Part shown: positions 8,858 through 16,844 of the stretch, piece by piece | Numbering within the stretch: the stretch's first letter is position 1 | How the letters are laid out: each line of letters opens with the position of its first letter | Origin: DASSUC01 sp035649895 | Lineage (GTDB): Bacteria; Actinomycetota; Actinomycetes; Mycobacteriales; Micromonosporaceae | Assembly (NCBI GenBank): GCA_035649895.1 | Contig: DASRIS010000085.1 | Coordinates: 6,655 to 70,654, forward strand | Length of the DNA: 64,000 nucleotides | Direction of reading: 5' to 3' | The notes under the pieces: generated by a model | Told to the model about the DNA's origin: nothing | Database searches by the model: none | The model's input: only the letters and a program-made list of their open reading frames with translations | Program-made: the position numbers and the translations under genes

Positions 8858-11800
8858 CTACTCGTCGCCGAGCGAGTCGAGCAGCCGCAGGAGGTTGGCG
8901 ACCGACTCCTCATCGAGGCTCCTGCCCGCCTCGGCGAGGAAGACCCCCTCGCCAAGCTGCCCCCGCAGCGTACGGAGCGCCCGCAGGTCGATGTGTGCCT
9001 GGGGCACGCCGATGCCTAGCCTGATAGCCAGAGCCGTGACGTGTAGTGGGACCGCCTCCCGCGGTCGCTGAAGCGCCGTGCGGAGAATCCCCAGCTGGCT
9101 GATTGTCGTCGCGATGCCGGCTTGGTTGCCGAGCTGCTCGTTGATGGTGAGGGCCTGTTGGTAGCGGCGTTCGGCTTCGGGGTAGTCGCCCCTGTCCTGG
9201 GCGAGCATGCCGAGCTGGTGGTAGCTGCTGGCCATGCCGGCTTGGTTGCTGAGCTGCTCGTCGATGGTGAGGGACTGTTGGTAGCGGCGTTCGGCTTCGG
9301 GGTAGTCGCCTTGCAGATAGGCGAGGTTGCCGAGCTGGTGGTAGCTGGTGGCCATGCCGGCTTGGTTGCTGAGCTGCTCGTTGATGGTGAGGGACTGTTG
9401 GTAGCGGCGTTCGGCTTCGGGGTAGTCGCCCCGGGCATGGGCGAGGATGCCGAGCCGGTAGATCCAGGCGGGTTGCCGGGGGGAGTCAAGGGACTGATGG
9501 GTGAGAGTGTCATGGATGAGCGCGGTCTCGTGGTCCCATGCGCCCCATTGGTGCAGCTGTGAGCAGATGTCTTCCGTGACCGTGCCGGCCTCTTCAACGT
9601 CGCCCGCTTCTAGTAGGTGATAGCGGGCCTCGATCAGGTCTTTGACATCCGCTTCGCGGTCTTGTGGCCATTCCTGGACCCGCCACCGCCAGTAGGCGGC
9701 GGCACTGCGATGCGCCGCTTGCAGGACTCCGGTCTGGCCGGTGTCTTGGACATGCCGTTCGAGTTCGGCTGCGGTCCACCGGTGCACGAACACCAACCCC
9801 GTCTCCTCGTCGGTGCTCAGCAGGCTGGACTCGGACAGCACCCGGAGCACTGGGTCGAGGTCGGCGGAGGTTGATCTCGGCGGCGTCGGTGGCTCGGAGT
9901 AACGCCGCAGCTGAGCGGCGAGCTGGTCGCGGTCGGACTCGGGCAGCGGGCTGGTAGCCCTGTCCAGGGCCTGGGCAAGCTCGTCCGGAGTGAGTCCGTG
10001 ACGTTGCAGGATCTGCCCGATCTGCTCGGCAGCGTCTCGCCGCTCCTCGGCGTTGGAGGCGGTGTCGTCGGGCGTGCCGATCTGGAAGAGCAGGGCCGCC
10101 TCGTCGACTGGTTCACGGTAGACGCTGGCACCGACTAGCAGCCGCACCGCGCCGTCCACTGTGGCGAGCCGGGTCAAATGCTCGCCGAGGAGGATGTCGT
10201 CGGCGGCGAGGGTGACCACCTCGGCTAGGGCGACGTCGAGGTCCCGGCCGGTGTGCAGCCACCGCTGCGCGGTCTCCTCGCCCAGCTTGGCCCGGACCGC
10301 CTTGGCAAGGCGATCGGTGATGTCTGGGAAGCGGCCCACGCCGCCGGCCAGTAGCGCGTCGAGGTACTCCAGCGTGCGGGGGTGGCCACCCACCATCCGC
10401 CACACCCGCTCAACCTGGTCGTCGTCGAGTTGGTCCAGGTGCGGGAGAGCCCAAATCAGTTTGAGCGTCTCGGCGAAGGTCATCGGCCCCAGGCGCTGCC
10501 GGTACAGGCCGGCACCGGCCGGTAGCGGGAACGGATGACGGCTGGTGACCAGCAGCCGGCTACGGCCCGGCGCGTCGATCCAGGCGGCGAGCAGCCCGGC
10601 CAGCGACTGGTCCGCCACCCGCCACCCGGACGTGCCACCCTCGGTGCGGGCCAGGTTGTCCTCGAAGTTGTCGAGCACCACCAGCACGCCGAGCTGGCCC
10701 AGCACATGCTGGCGTAGCAGGGCGTACCGGTCGGCCCAGCCGACATCGAGCCGGTTGGCGACCTCCACCGCCGCCCACGTCATGCCCGAGGTCTGCCCGG
10801 TGACGATCAGGTGCTGGCGCAGCACGGCGGCCACGGCCGACAGCAGACCGTCCACCGAGGTGGACCCGGTCGCCACCGCCACCAGCCGCCCCGGTTCGTG
10901 CCGGGTGGCGTGGTGCACCAGCTCCGCGGCGAGCGTGGTCTTGCCCACCCCACCGATGCCGTGCAGCAGCACGCCGGGCCAGGCCGAGTCCGAGGCGAGC
11001 AGCGCGGGTAGGGTCCGTTGCTCGAAGCGGCGGCCGACGAACTCCCCTACCGGCCGGGTCAGCAGCCCGGCCACGGTCGCCTGCGCAGCGGACAGCGACT
11101 GCGCAGCCCTGCCCGGGTCGTAGGCGGGCACGGCCGGGCGAGCGGCGACGATGCTGACCACGCTCCACTCGTCCAGTCCGGAGATGGCCTGGTCGAGCCG
11201 GTCGGTGGCGCTGGCCAGCTCGCGGTGCACGATCCGGCGGGCCTCGGCCACGGCCCGCACCACATCGGGGTGATCGGTCTCGGCGAGCTGAGTGTAGACA
11301 CGGGCGAACAGCGAGGTGGCGTACCGGTCCGTCACCGAGGTCTCGGTGCCGATTACCGCGGCGGCGCCACGGGCCAGCAGCCGCCCCGCGAACGACACCC
11401 CGTCCGCATCCGGCGTGTCGGTGTAGCAGGCGGCCAGCGCCACTACCGGCGGCATCGCCCCGGCCGGCACCGCCTCATCGACGAGCTCGTCCGCAGTGAC
11501 CGACCGGGCGTTGCCGGCCTCGTCCTCCAGCACCAGCACGCCTGGGCCGCCATGGGCGGAGATGTGCAGCACGTGCACGCCGCCACCGTCCAGCGCGGCG
11601 CGGATCGCGGCGGTGGTGGCGAACGGCACGACCTGCACCTGCGCCTGCCCCTGTCGGGCGCCCCGCACCGCGGCGAGCACCTTGCGCAGCTCCCGCTCGT
11701 AGTCCAGCACCGCCCCTCCGCCGCGGACCGGTGCGGAGATCGCCACCACGATCCGCAGCGGCCCGCCCGTCACCGGCGGCACCCCGGCCGCCGCGACCCG

Positions 11801-12841
11801 GTAGACCGTCACCAGCGGGTGCAGCGCCAGCGGCTGCCAGGTCACCGGCTCGGGCAGCGCCTCCCACGGCAGCCCAGAGAACCCCGGCGCGTCCACGCCG
11901 ATGCGTACCGGGACAAAGGCCCGCTCCGCGCGGCGCAGCACCTCCCCGAGCGCCGCGGCCACCGGCTCGGGCAGGAACGACTCAGCCAGCAGCTCACCGG
12001 CGCGCCGCACCGACGTCCCCGTCCGCTCGTGAAGGTCGGCTCCGTCGGCACGGGTGATGCCGGCGCGGGCCCGCTGCCGGCGGAGGTCGTGCAGCACGTT
12101 GGCCAGGCCCGGCCCGACCCCGCGGTGGGCGGCTGACACGTCGTGCCCGCCGCCGCGCAGCCGCACCGTGGACTCCGACACCGACAGCACCAGGTCGACC
12201 GCGCCCTCCAGCGGCGGCTGGCCGGTGATCTCGACCTCGGCGAGGCCGTGGAGCAGGTGTTCCAGGTGCTCGGTGCGGGCGACCCACACCGAGTCGCGCC
12301 CCCACCCGTCCGCCGAGTTGTACCGAGCCGAGACCACCCCGACCACCACGTCGTCGGCGAGGCGCCGCACCGGCGCGCCGCTCATCCCCGGCATCACGCC
12401 CGAGGCGGCCAGCCGGCCCAGCGGCACCTGCCCATCCCGGGTCGTCCCGCCCTGCCACGCGCCGGGCGCGTCCAACCAGCCAAACTGGTACGCCGGGTCG
12501 GGCACCCTCGTCACGCCGGTCACCATGACCGGGGTCAGCACCGGCACCGTATCGGTCGCGGCGAGCCCGGCGATGCAGGCGCCCAGCGGCTCCGAGCGCC
12601 GCAGCACCGCCAGGTCGTGCAGCGGGTCCACCCGCACCACCTGCGCCTCAGCCGGCGGCAGGCCACCGTCGAGGCTGTCCACCGTCACTACTGAGTCGCG
12701 GCTGCCGGCGCCGAGGTCGTCCAGCACGTGCCAGGCGGTGACCAGCACACCTGGCGCGACCTGGAAGCACGTCCCCACCGGCTCGCCGTCCGGGGCCAGC
12801 AGCCGGCCCAGGTACGGCGGGATGCGGCGGTCTGCGCTCAC
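8858..12841 (-). CDS. Trypsin-CHAT-NB-ARC-TPR STAND protein
   Basis: 1327 residues combining four modules. Residues ~8-195 are a trypsin-like protease with the triad H38 (TAWHVL), D76 (HDLAVL) and S154 (GMSGAPV). Residues ~300-565 are a CHAT caspase-like protease with H430 (HISAHGG) and C472 (LAACYT). Residues ~600-900 are an NB-ARC/STAND ATPase with Walker A GIGGVGKTT (K634) and Walker B LGVLVVLDNFED. The C-terminus carries TPR repeats of the QGDYPEAERRYQQSL type. STAND proteins oligomerise when a sensor domain such as TPR binds a cue; CHAT domains then cleave partner proteins. The start overlaps the upstream Trypco1-like gene by 4 nt. A role in defence or regulated proteolysis is inferred. 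Confidence 0.9.
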   Translation of the reverse strand: MSADRRIPPYLGRLLAPDGEPVGTCFQVAPGVLVTAWHVLDDLGAGSRDSVVTVDSLDGGLPPAEAQVVRVDPLHDLAVLRRSEPLGACIAGLAATDTVPVLTPVMVTGVTRVPDPAYQFGWLDAPGAWQGGTTRDGQVPLGRLAASGVMPGMSGAPVRRLADDVVVGVVSARYNSADGWGRDSVWVARTEHLEHLLHGLAEVEITGQPPLEGAVDLVLSVSESTVRLRGGGHDVSAAHRGVGPGLANVLHDLRRQRARAGITRADGADLHERTGTSVRRAGELLAESFLPEPVAAALGEVLRRAERAFVPVRIGVDAPGFSGLPWEALPEPVTWQPLALHPLVTVYRVAAAGVPPVTGGPLRIVVAISAPVRGGGAVLDYERELRKVLAAVRGARQGQAQVQVVPFATTAAIRAALDGGGVHVLHISAHGGPGVLVLEDEAGNARSVTADELVDEAVPAGAMPPVVALAACYTDTPDADGVSFAGRLLARGAAAVIGTETSVTDRYATSLFARVYTQLAETDHPDVVRAVAEARRIVHRELASATDRLDQAISGLDEWSVVSIVAARPAVPAYDPGRAAQSLSAAQATVAGLLTRPVGEFVGRRFEQRTLPALLASDSAWPGVLLHGIGGVGKTTLAAELVHHATRHEPGRLVAVATGSTSVDGLLSAVAAVLRQHLIVTGQTSGMTWAAVEVANRLDVGWADRYALLRQHVLGQLGVLVVLDNFEDNLARTEGGTSGWRVADQSLAGLLAAWIDAPGRSRLLVTSRHPFPLPAGAGLYRQRLGPMTFAETLKLIWALPHLDQLDDDQVERVWRMVGGHPRTLEYLDALLAGGVGRFPDITDRLAKAVRAKLGEETAQRWLHTGRDLDVALAEVVTLAADDILLGEHLTRLATVDGAVRLLVGASVYREPVDEAALLFQIGTPDDTASNAEERRDAAEQIGQILQRHGLTPDELAQALDRATSPLPESDRDQLAAQLRRYSEPPTPPRSTSADLDPVLRVLSESSLLSTDEETGLVFVHRWTAAELERHVQDTGQTGVLQAAHRSAAAYWRWRVQEWPQDREADVKDLIEARYHLLEAGDVEEAGTVTEDICSQLHQWGAWDHETALIHDTLTHQSLDSPRQPAWIYRLGILAHARGDYPEAERRYQQSLTINEQLSNQAGMATSYHQLGNLAYLQGDYPEAERRYQQSLTIDEQLSNQAGMASSYHQLGMLAQDRGDYPEAERRYQQALTINEQLGNQAGIATTISQLGILRTALQRPREAVPLHVTALAIRLGIGVPQAHIDLRALRTLRGQLGEGVFLAEAGRSLDEESVANLLRLLDSLGDE
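9113..9455 (-). repeat. Near-identical 120-bp tandem repeats encoding TPR units
   Basis: Three units with exact 120-bp period (units beginning near 9113, 9233 and 9353) differ at only a few positions. Each encodes one 40-residue TPR (EAERRYQQSLTI ... NEQLSNQAG ... SYHQLG). The high nucleotide identity implies recent amplification or gene conversion within the sensor end of the STAND protein. Confidence 0.85.
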
Positions 12842-13212
12842 TGTGGCCCGTCCGTACCCTCTGCCTGCTCCTGGTCCTGGGCCGTCGCACGCCTGGTGTC
12901 GTAGCTGACCAGCACCCGCAGCGCCGCCTCACCCGACCCGCCGGCGACGACCACGTTGCCTTGCAGGGTGAACTTCAGCCCGAACTCCACCTCCACCCGG
13001 TCCGGCCGCGCTGACCGGGCCGCCAGCCGCGACACCGTGCCCGCGACCGTGGACGCCACCTCGACGATCGCGTCCTGCGCCCGCTCGAACCCGTCCACCA
13101 CCCGCTGACCGGCCTTGTCCAGCGTGGACGTGCGCTCCGACCCCGGCATTGTGGTCGTCTCCACCAGCAGCTCGATATCGCCAACACGCATGGGGACTGG
13201 ACGACCACTCAT
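12838..13212 (-). CDS. Trypsin-co-occurring (Trypco1-type) small protein
   Basis: 124 residues from ATG 13212 (MSGRPVPMRVGDIELLVETT); GTG 13230 or ATG 13191 are alternatives and none has a clear ribosome site. The layout is a short beta-strand start, a helical middle (VVDGFERAQDAIVEVASTVA) and the strand VEVEFGLKFTLQGNVVVAG. That matches what I know of Trypco1, a domain named for living next to trypsin-containing proteins in actinobacterial conflict systems. The stop overlaps the start of the giant trypsin-CHAT protein by 4 nt (ATGA), so the two are made together. Its role, as substrate, inhibitor or sensor of the neighbouring protease, is not known. Confidence 0.75.
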   Translation of the reverse strand: MSGRPVPMRVGDIELLVETTTMPGSERTSTLDKAGQRVVDGFERAQDAIVEVASTVAGTVSRLAARSARPDRVEVEFGLKFTLQGNVVVAGGSGEAALRVLVSYDTRRATAQDQEQAEGTDGPQ

Positions 13213-13288
13213 AACCAGTAAACGTGTCACACTCCGGCAGGGTCACGCAGGTAGCCACCGCCGGCATGGGCCACAAAGCCGTATCGGA

Positions 13289-13792
13289 TCAACGACTTCC
13301 GCGGCGGCGGGACTGCGCGTAGAGCCGGTCGGCGTCGACGAGGATGTAGCACCCGTCGGGACTCCAGTCGGTGACGCTGCTGTGGTAGACGGCGCGACAG
13401 GCGGCGTCCGCGTCGGCGAAGCCAGGGTCACCAGGGCGCAGCAGGGCAGCGGTGCCGTGGGCGATGACCGCGGTGTCGTCACCGTCGAAGTAGGCCACGC
13501 TGACCGCGGGACGGGCCGCGAGGTGCCGGGCGCGCCAGCTGCTGGCCGGGGTGGAGGCGAGCAGCCGGCCGCGGAGCATCAGCAGGTCGACCGGTGCCAC
13601 CCGGGGCTCGCCTGCGCTGGTCACCGTAGCCATGGCACCGACCTGCCGGGTCGGGAACAGCGCCACGACCTCCTCAGCGGTCAGATGGCGCTCCGGCGGG
13701 AAGATGTGCCGCAGCTGGGCGCTGCTCATCTGCGCCGCGCTGCGGTCCAGCAGCTCTTGGAGCCGTTTCAGGTCCTCCGTGGACTCCCACAC
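13289..13792 (-). CDS. Pyridoxamine-phosphate-oxidase-fold (PPOX) flavin/F420-binding protein
   Basis: 167 residues with the split-barrel pattern of the PPOX class: AMATVTSAGEPRVAPVDLLM followed by RGRLLASTPASSWRARHLAA and AVSVAYFDGDDTAVIAHGTA. Members bind FMN or F420 and reduce or oxidise small substrates; the specific substrate cannot be read from the sequence. It stands alone, divergent from the secreted-protein pair at 13955, with a 162-bp intergenic space. The length is normal for the family. Confidence 0.8.
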   Translation of the reverse strand: MWESTEDLKRLQELLDRSAAQMSSAQLRHIFPPERHLTAEEVVALFPTRQVGAMATVTSAGEPRVAPVDLLMLRGRLLASTPASSWRARHLAARPAVSVAYFDGDDTAVIAHGTAALLRPGDPGFADADAACRAVYHSSVTDWSPDGCYILVDADRLYAQSRRRGSR

Positions 13793-13954
13793 AGCGACTC
13801 TCCTATCGTGCTGGCCCGGCCAGGCGTACCCGATGACTTATGGTCAGCTGCGCCAGCGGCCCGGCGCGGATGCTTTGAACCAGCATGCACCGGCTTGGCG
13901 TATATCGGGGTGGAGCGGCCCGTGGGGCCGGCGCTGACGCTGATGGGAGATGTG

Positions 13955-14893
13955 ATGGTGAAGGACACGTGTTCTGGTGTGCCACGTCCGGTCTCACTGT
14001 CCGGGCGTTCCGGGCTCTTGCGGTACGCGTTCGTGCTGGCGGCCGGGGTGTTGCTGGCGCTGGCCGTACCTGGGGTCGGGCATGCTGCCGTGAGTGTCTC
14101 CCGGGCCGAGCTCAAGGACGGGAAGCTGCGGATCGAGGGCACCGCGGCGCCGAACCGGACGATCACCGTGGACGGTGTGGCGATGGGCACGAGCGGGGGA
14201 GACGGCCGGTTCCGGGTCGAACGGTCAGGCTTCACGCCGCCCGCTGACTGCACCGTCGACGTCAACGACGGCTCGGCCACGGCGGCCACGGCGACCCTGT
14301 CCGGGTGCACGGTCGGCTCACCCCCGCCCCCGCCGAGCACCTGCACGATCGTTCCGGAGACCTTCGTGGACGGCAATGTCGGGACGCTGAACACCTGGTT
14401 CGTCTCGACGACCGGCTGTCGCACGTCCGAGGGGATAGTCCAGTTCAGCGTCGTCGCAGGCCAGACCCCGCCAGGCACCACTCTGTTCACGCAAGGTGTC
14501 AGCTCCGGCGGCATCACCGGTACGCCGACGACCGAGGGGCTGTTCTCGTTCACGCTCCGGGTGCGGGACTTCACCGGTGCGAGCGACACGGAGTCGTTCT
14601 CGATCCGGATCAACCCGCCGCGCACGCTCGTGATCACGAACATCAGCGACACGCTCTCGCCCGGGACCGTCGGCCAGTTCTACTGCTGCGGGAACCTGTT
14701 CGCCGACGGCGGGGTGCCCGGCTACACGTGGTCGCTCCGCTCCGGCCAGCTGCCGCCCGGCCTGTCGCTAACCGCGAGCCCCGGCCGGATCACCGGTACG
14801 CCCACCACGGCCGGGACCTTCTCGTTCCTCGTACGGGTCACCGACTCGGTCGGCGCATTCGCCGAACGCACCTTCTCCATCACGGTCAGCTAA
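13955..14893 (+). CDS. Secreted Ig-like (He_PIG) repeat protein, paralogue 1
   Basis: 312 residues from ATG 13955, with GGGAGA just upstream. After ~20 residues comes a hydrophobic signal segment (YAFVLAAGVLLALAVPGVG) and a likely cut after GHA. The N-terminal ~80-residue domain (RIEGTAAPNRTITVDGVAM) is nearly identical to that of the next gene. Following a proline linker (GSPPPPPS) are two putative-Ig-type repeats marked by GGITGTPTTEGLFSFTLRV and GRITGTPTTAGTFSFLVRV, a phrase typical of He_PIG domains in cell-surface proteins. It is probably an exported adhesive or structural protein; no enzyme motif is visible. Confidence 0.8.
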   Translation: MVKDTCSGVPRPVSLSGRSGLLRYAFVLAAGVLLALAVPGVGHAAVSVSRAELKDGKLRIEGTAAPNRTITVDGVAMGTSGGDGRFRVERSGFTPPADCTVDVNDGSATAATATLSGCTVGSPPPPPSTCTIVPETFVDGNVGTLNTWFVSTTGCRTSEGIVQFSVVAGQTPPGTTLFTQGVSSGGITGTPTTEGLFSFTLRVRDFTGASDTESFSIRINPPRTLVITNISDTLSPGTVGQFYCCGNLFADGGVPGYTWSLRSGQLPPGLSLTASPGRITGTPTTAGTFSFLVRVTDSVGAFAERTFSITVS

Positions 14894-15276
14894 GTTTCGA
14901 GTTGGGAGAAGCATGGCGGTCAAGGTTCTGAGCTCAGGTATGCGACGTCCGGCACTGCTGTCCGGGCACGCCGGCCCGCTGCGTTGGGCGTACGTCGTGG
15001 TCGCGGCTCTGCTGCTGGCGCTCGCCGTTCCCGGTGTCGGGCACGCGGCCGTGAGCGTCTCCCGCGCCGAGGTGAACAGCGGGAACCTGCGGATCGAGGG
15101 CACCGCCGCGCCGAACCGGACGATCACTGTGGACGGTGTGGCGATGAGCACGAGCGCCGGAGACGGCCGGTTCCGGGTCGAACGGTCAGGCTTCACGCCG
15201 CCCGCTGACTGCACCGTCGACGTCAACGACGGCTCGGCCACCGCGGCCACCGCCACCCTGTCCGGGTGCACGGTCA
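14090..15276 (+). repeat. Duplicated ~226-bp segment shared by the two secreted-protein genes
   Basis: Bases 14090-14315 and 15051-15276 match at a constant offset of 961 bp with scattered differences, mostly silent. Identity drops sharply on both sides, so it is a domain-sized duplication rather than whole-gene copying. Confidence 0.85.
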
Positions 15277-15860
15277 CTGGACCCCCGTCGCTGTCCGCAC
15301 TCACCTTGAGCCAGTCGACGGTCATCGGCGGCACGCCGGTCACCGGGACGGTCTCGCTGACATCGGCGGCGCCCACCGGCGGCTTTATCGTCTCGCTGTC
15401 GAGTGACAACACCACGGCGGCCACGGTGCCGCCGGACGTCACCATCGCGGCCGGCTCGACGGCGGCGACCTTCCCGGTCACTACGAACCCCATCCCCAAC
15501 CCCCAGTCCGCGCTCATCATCGGCGTCGCGGGCGGGGTGACCAGGTTCGCCATCCTGACCGTCACGACGGAGTCCCAGGCCGAGAACGGCAGCGTCTCGC
15601 TGGCCCGGGGCGGCAACGGTGGCGGGCGCGTCACCTCACAGCCTGCCGGGATCGACTGCACCTTCACCTCGACCGGCACGACCGGCACGTGCGGCAACGT
15701 CTTCTTCCCGGCGGGAACCCAGGTCAGGCTCGACGCCCGCCCTGCGCAAGGGTCGAGCTTCCTGGGGTGGGAGTTCGAGACCACCTGCCGGGACGCACCC
15801 AACGTCACCGTGGTCGCGGGCGTGGCCCACATCTGCCGCCCGGTGTTCAGGCTGAGGTGA
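14913..15860 (+). CDS. Secreted beta-rich protein, paralogue 2
   Basis: 315 residues from ATG 14913, with GGGAGAAGC before it and only 19 bp after the previous stop. The signal region (VVVAALLLALAVPGVGHA) and the first ~80 mature residues copy those of the upstream gene at protein and DNA level. After residue ~125 the protein is different: a Ser/Thr-rich beta domain (LSALTLSQSTVIGG) and then SVSLARGGNGGGRVTSQPAG with Cys-containing loops (GIDCTFTS, TGTCGNVFFPAG, TTCRDAPN, HICRPVF). This resembles the Gly-rich repeats that follow bacterial Ig domains. The pair seems to be a duplicated N-terminal domain joined to different C-terminal binding parts. Function unknown. Confidence 0.78.
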   Translation: MAVKVLSSGMRRPALLSGHAGPLRWAYVVVAALLLALAVPGVGHAAVSVSRAEVNSGNLRIEGTAAPNRTITVDGVAMSTSAGDGRFRVERSGFTPPADCTVDVNDGSATAATATLSGCTVTGPPSLSALTLSQSTVIGGTPVTGTVSLTSAAPTGGFIVSLSSDNTTAATVPPDVTIAAGSTAATFPVTTNPIPNPQSALIIGVAGGVTRFAILTVTTESQAENGSVSLARGGNGGGRVTSQPAGIDCTFTSTGTTGTCGNVFFPAGTQVRLDARPAQGSSFLGWEFETTCRDAPNVTVVAGVAHICRPVFRLR

Positions 15861-15869
15861 CCTCTGTGG

Positions 15870-16844
15870 TCAGGAGGCCTGGATCTCGCCGATAGCCCCC
15901 ACCCGTGCCTCGGCGTTGTAGAGCTGGGTGTCACTTTCGATATGAGTGGCTTGGACCCGGTGTGCTCCCGAGGCGAGCGACTGGGTTGTGCGGGTGAGCC
16001 GCTCGACGGCAGCGCCTGGCCACTCGCCTGCCCGCTCAGCCGGGCGCAGCCGCTCGGTGACGAGAGCATGCGTGTGGTGTATCAGCGTCTCGGACTCCGA
16101 GACGCCCGGCGTCGTGTAGAAGGCGCGCCTGAGAACGTCCTCCCCCCAGGTCACCGCGGCCTGATGGGGGTCTGCCGCGACGCCGACCATGACCACCGTG
16201 CACCAGCCGCCGCCACCATAGGCATGGGAAGCTCCATTGCGGACGAAGAACTCGTCAAGGTGCGCCTCGTCCGTGATGAGCAGCTCGTCGGGGGGCCGGT
16301 GCTCCCGCAGCGGCGCCCGGGCGAGCTGCTTGTCCACGATGAGCCGCGCCGGGATGTCCGCGACAACCTCAACGGCGATCATGCCGGTCCGGCCGACGCC
16401 GAGCTTTGTGAGCTGCCGCATCAGGTGCTCGTACCAGCAAATTAGCGAGACCGGCGTGGGGGACTCCAGCCGGGCCACCGCCGATGCCATGCCGTCCCAC
16501 CGGAACAGGAACGGCGTCAGGGCCGGGGAGCCGGGTGGCTCGTACCGGGATGAGACCGGCCGGGCGGCGGGTGTCCACCACGACCGGCCATCGACGAGCA
16601 CATACTCCCCGAGCTGTTGCACCGCGCGGGCCGGTGGCTCGCCGAACGCCGCCGCCCCCAGCCCGAAGGGCAGGCCGTCATCGGCGACGTCGACGGCCCG
16701 GACAGCCCCCGGCTCCCCGTCGATGTCCCTCGGGCTCCACACGCAGGTGCTGTTCAGGATGTGCCCGACATCGCCCGTCAGCCACAGCGTGGTCGGCGGT
16801 CTACCCGGATCCCAGTCCAGGCGGGTCAGCTGGTCAAGGTCCAC
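15870..16844 (-). CDS. Unknown protein coupled to the STAND-HDAC gene
   Basis: 324 residues from GTG 16844, which lies inside the end of the upstream gene (11-nt overlap), preceded by a G-rich stretch. The frame is open further upstream, but that part is antisense-like, Arg/Thr-rich and overlaps real coding sequence. The product starts DLDQLTRLDWDPGRPP and contains LWLTGDVGHILNS and GGGGWCTVVMVGVAADPHQA. It has no membrane helix or signal peptide, and no family I recognise. The coupling to a STAND ATPase carrying a deacetylase-like domain suggests it is an obligate partner, as regulator, target or second effector. Confidence 0.65.
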   Translation of the reverse strand: MDLDQLTRLDWDPGRPPTTLWLTGDVGHILNSTCVWSPRDIDGEPGAVRAVDVADDGLPFGLGAAAFGEPPARAVQQLGEYVLVDGRSWWTPAARPVSSRYEPPGSPALTPFLFRWDGMASAVARLESPTPVSLICWYEHLMRQLTKLGVGRTGMIAVEVVADIPARLIVDKQLARAPLREHRPPDELLITDEAHLDEFFVRNGASHAYGGGGWCTVVMVGVAADPHQAAVTWGEDVLRRAFYTTPGVSESETLIHHTHALVTERLRPAERAGEWPGAAVERLTRTTQSLASGAHRVQATHIESDTQLYNAEARVGAIGEIQAS

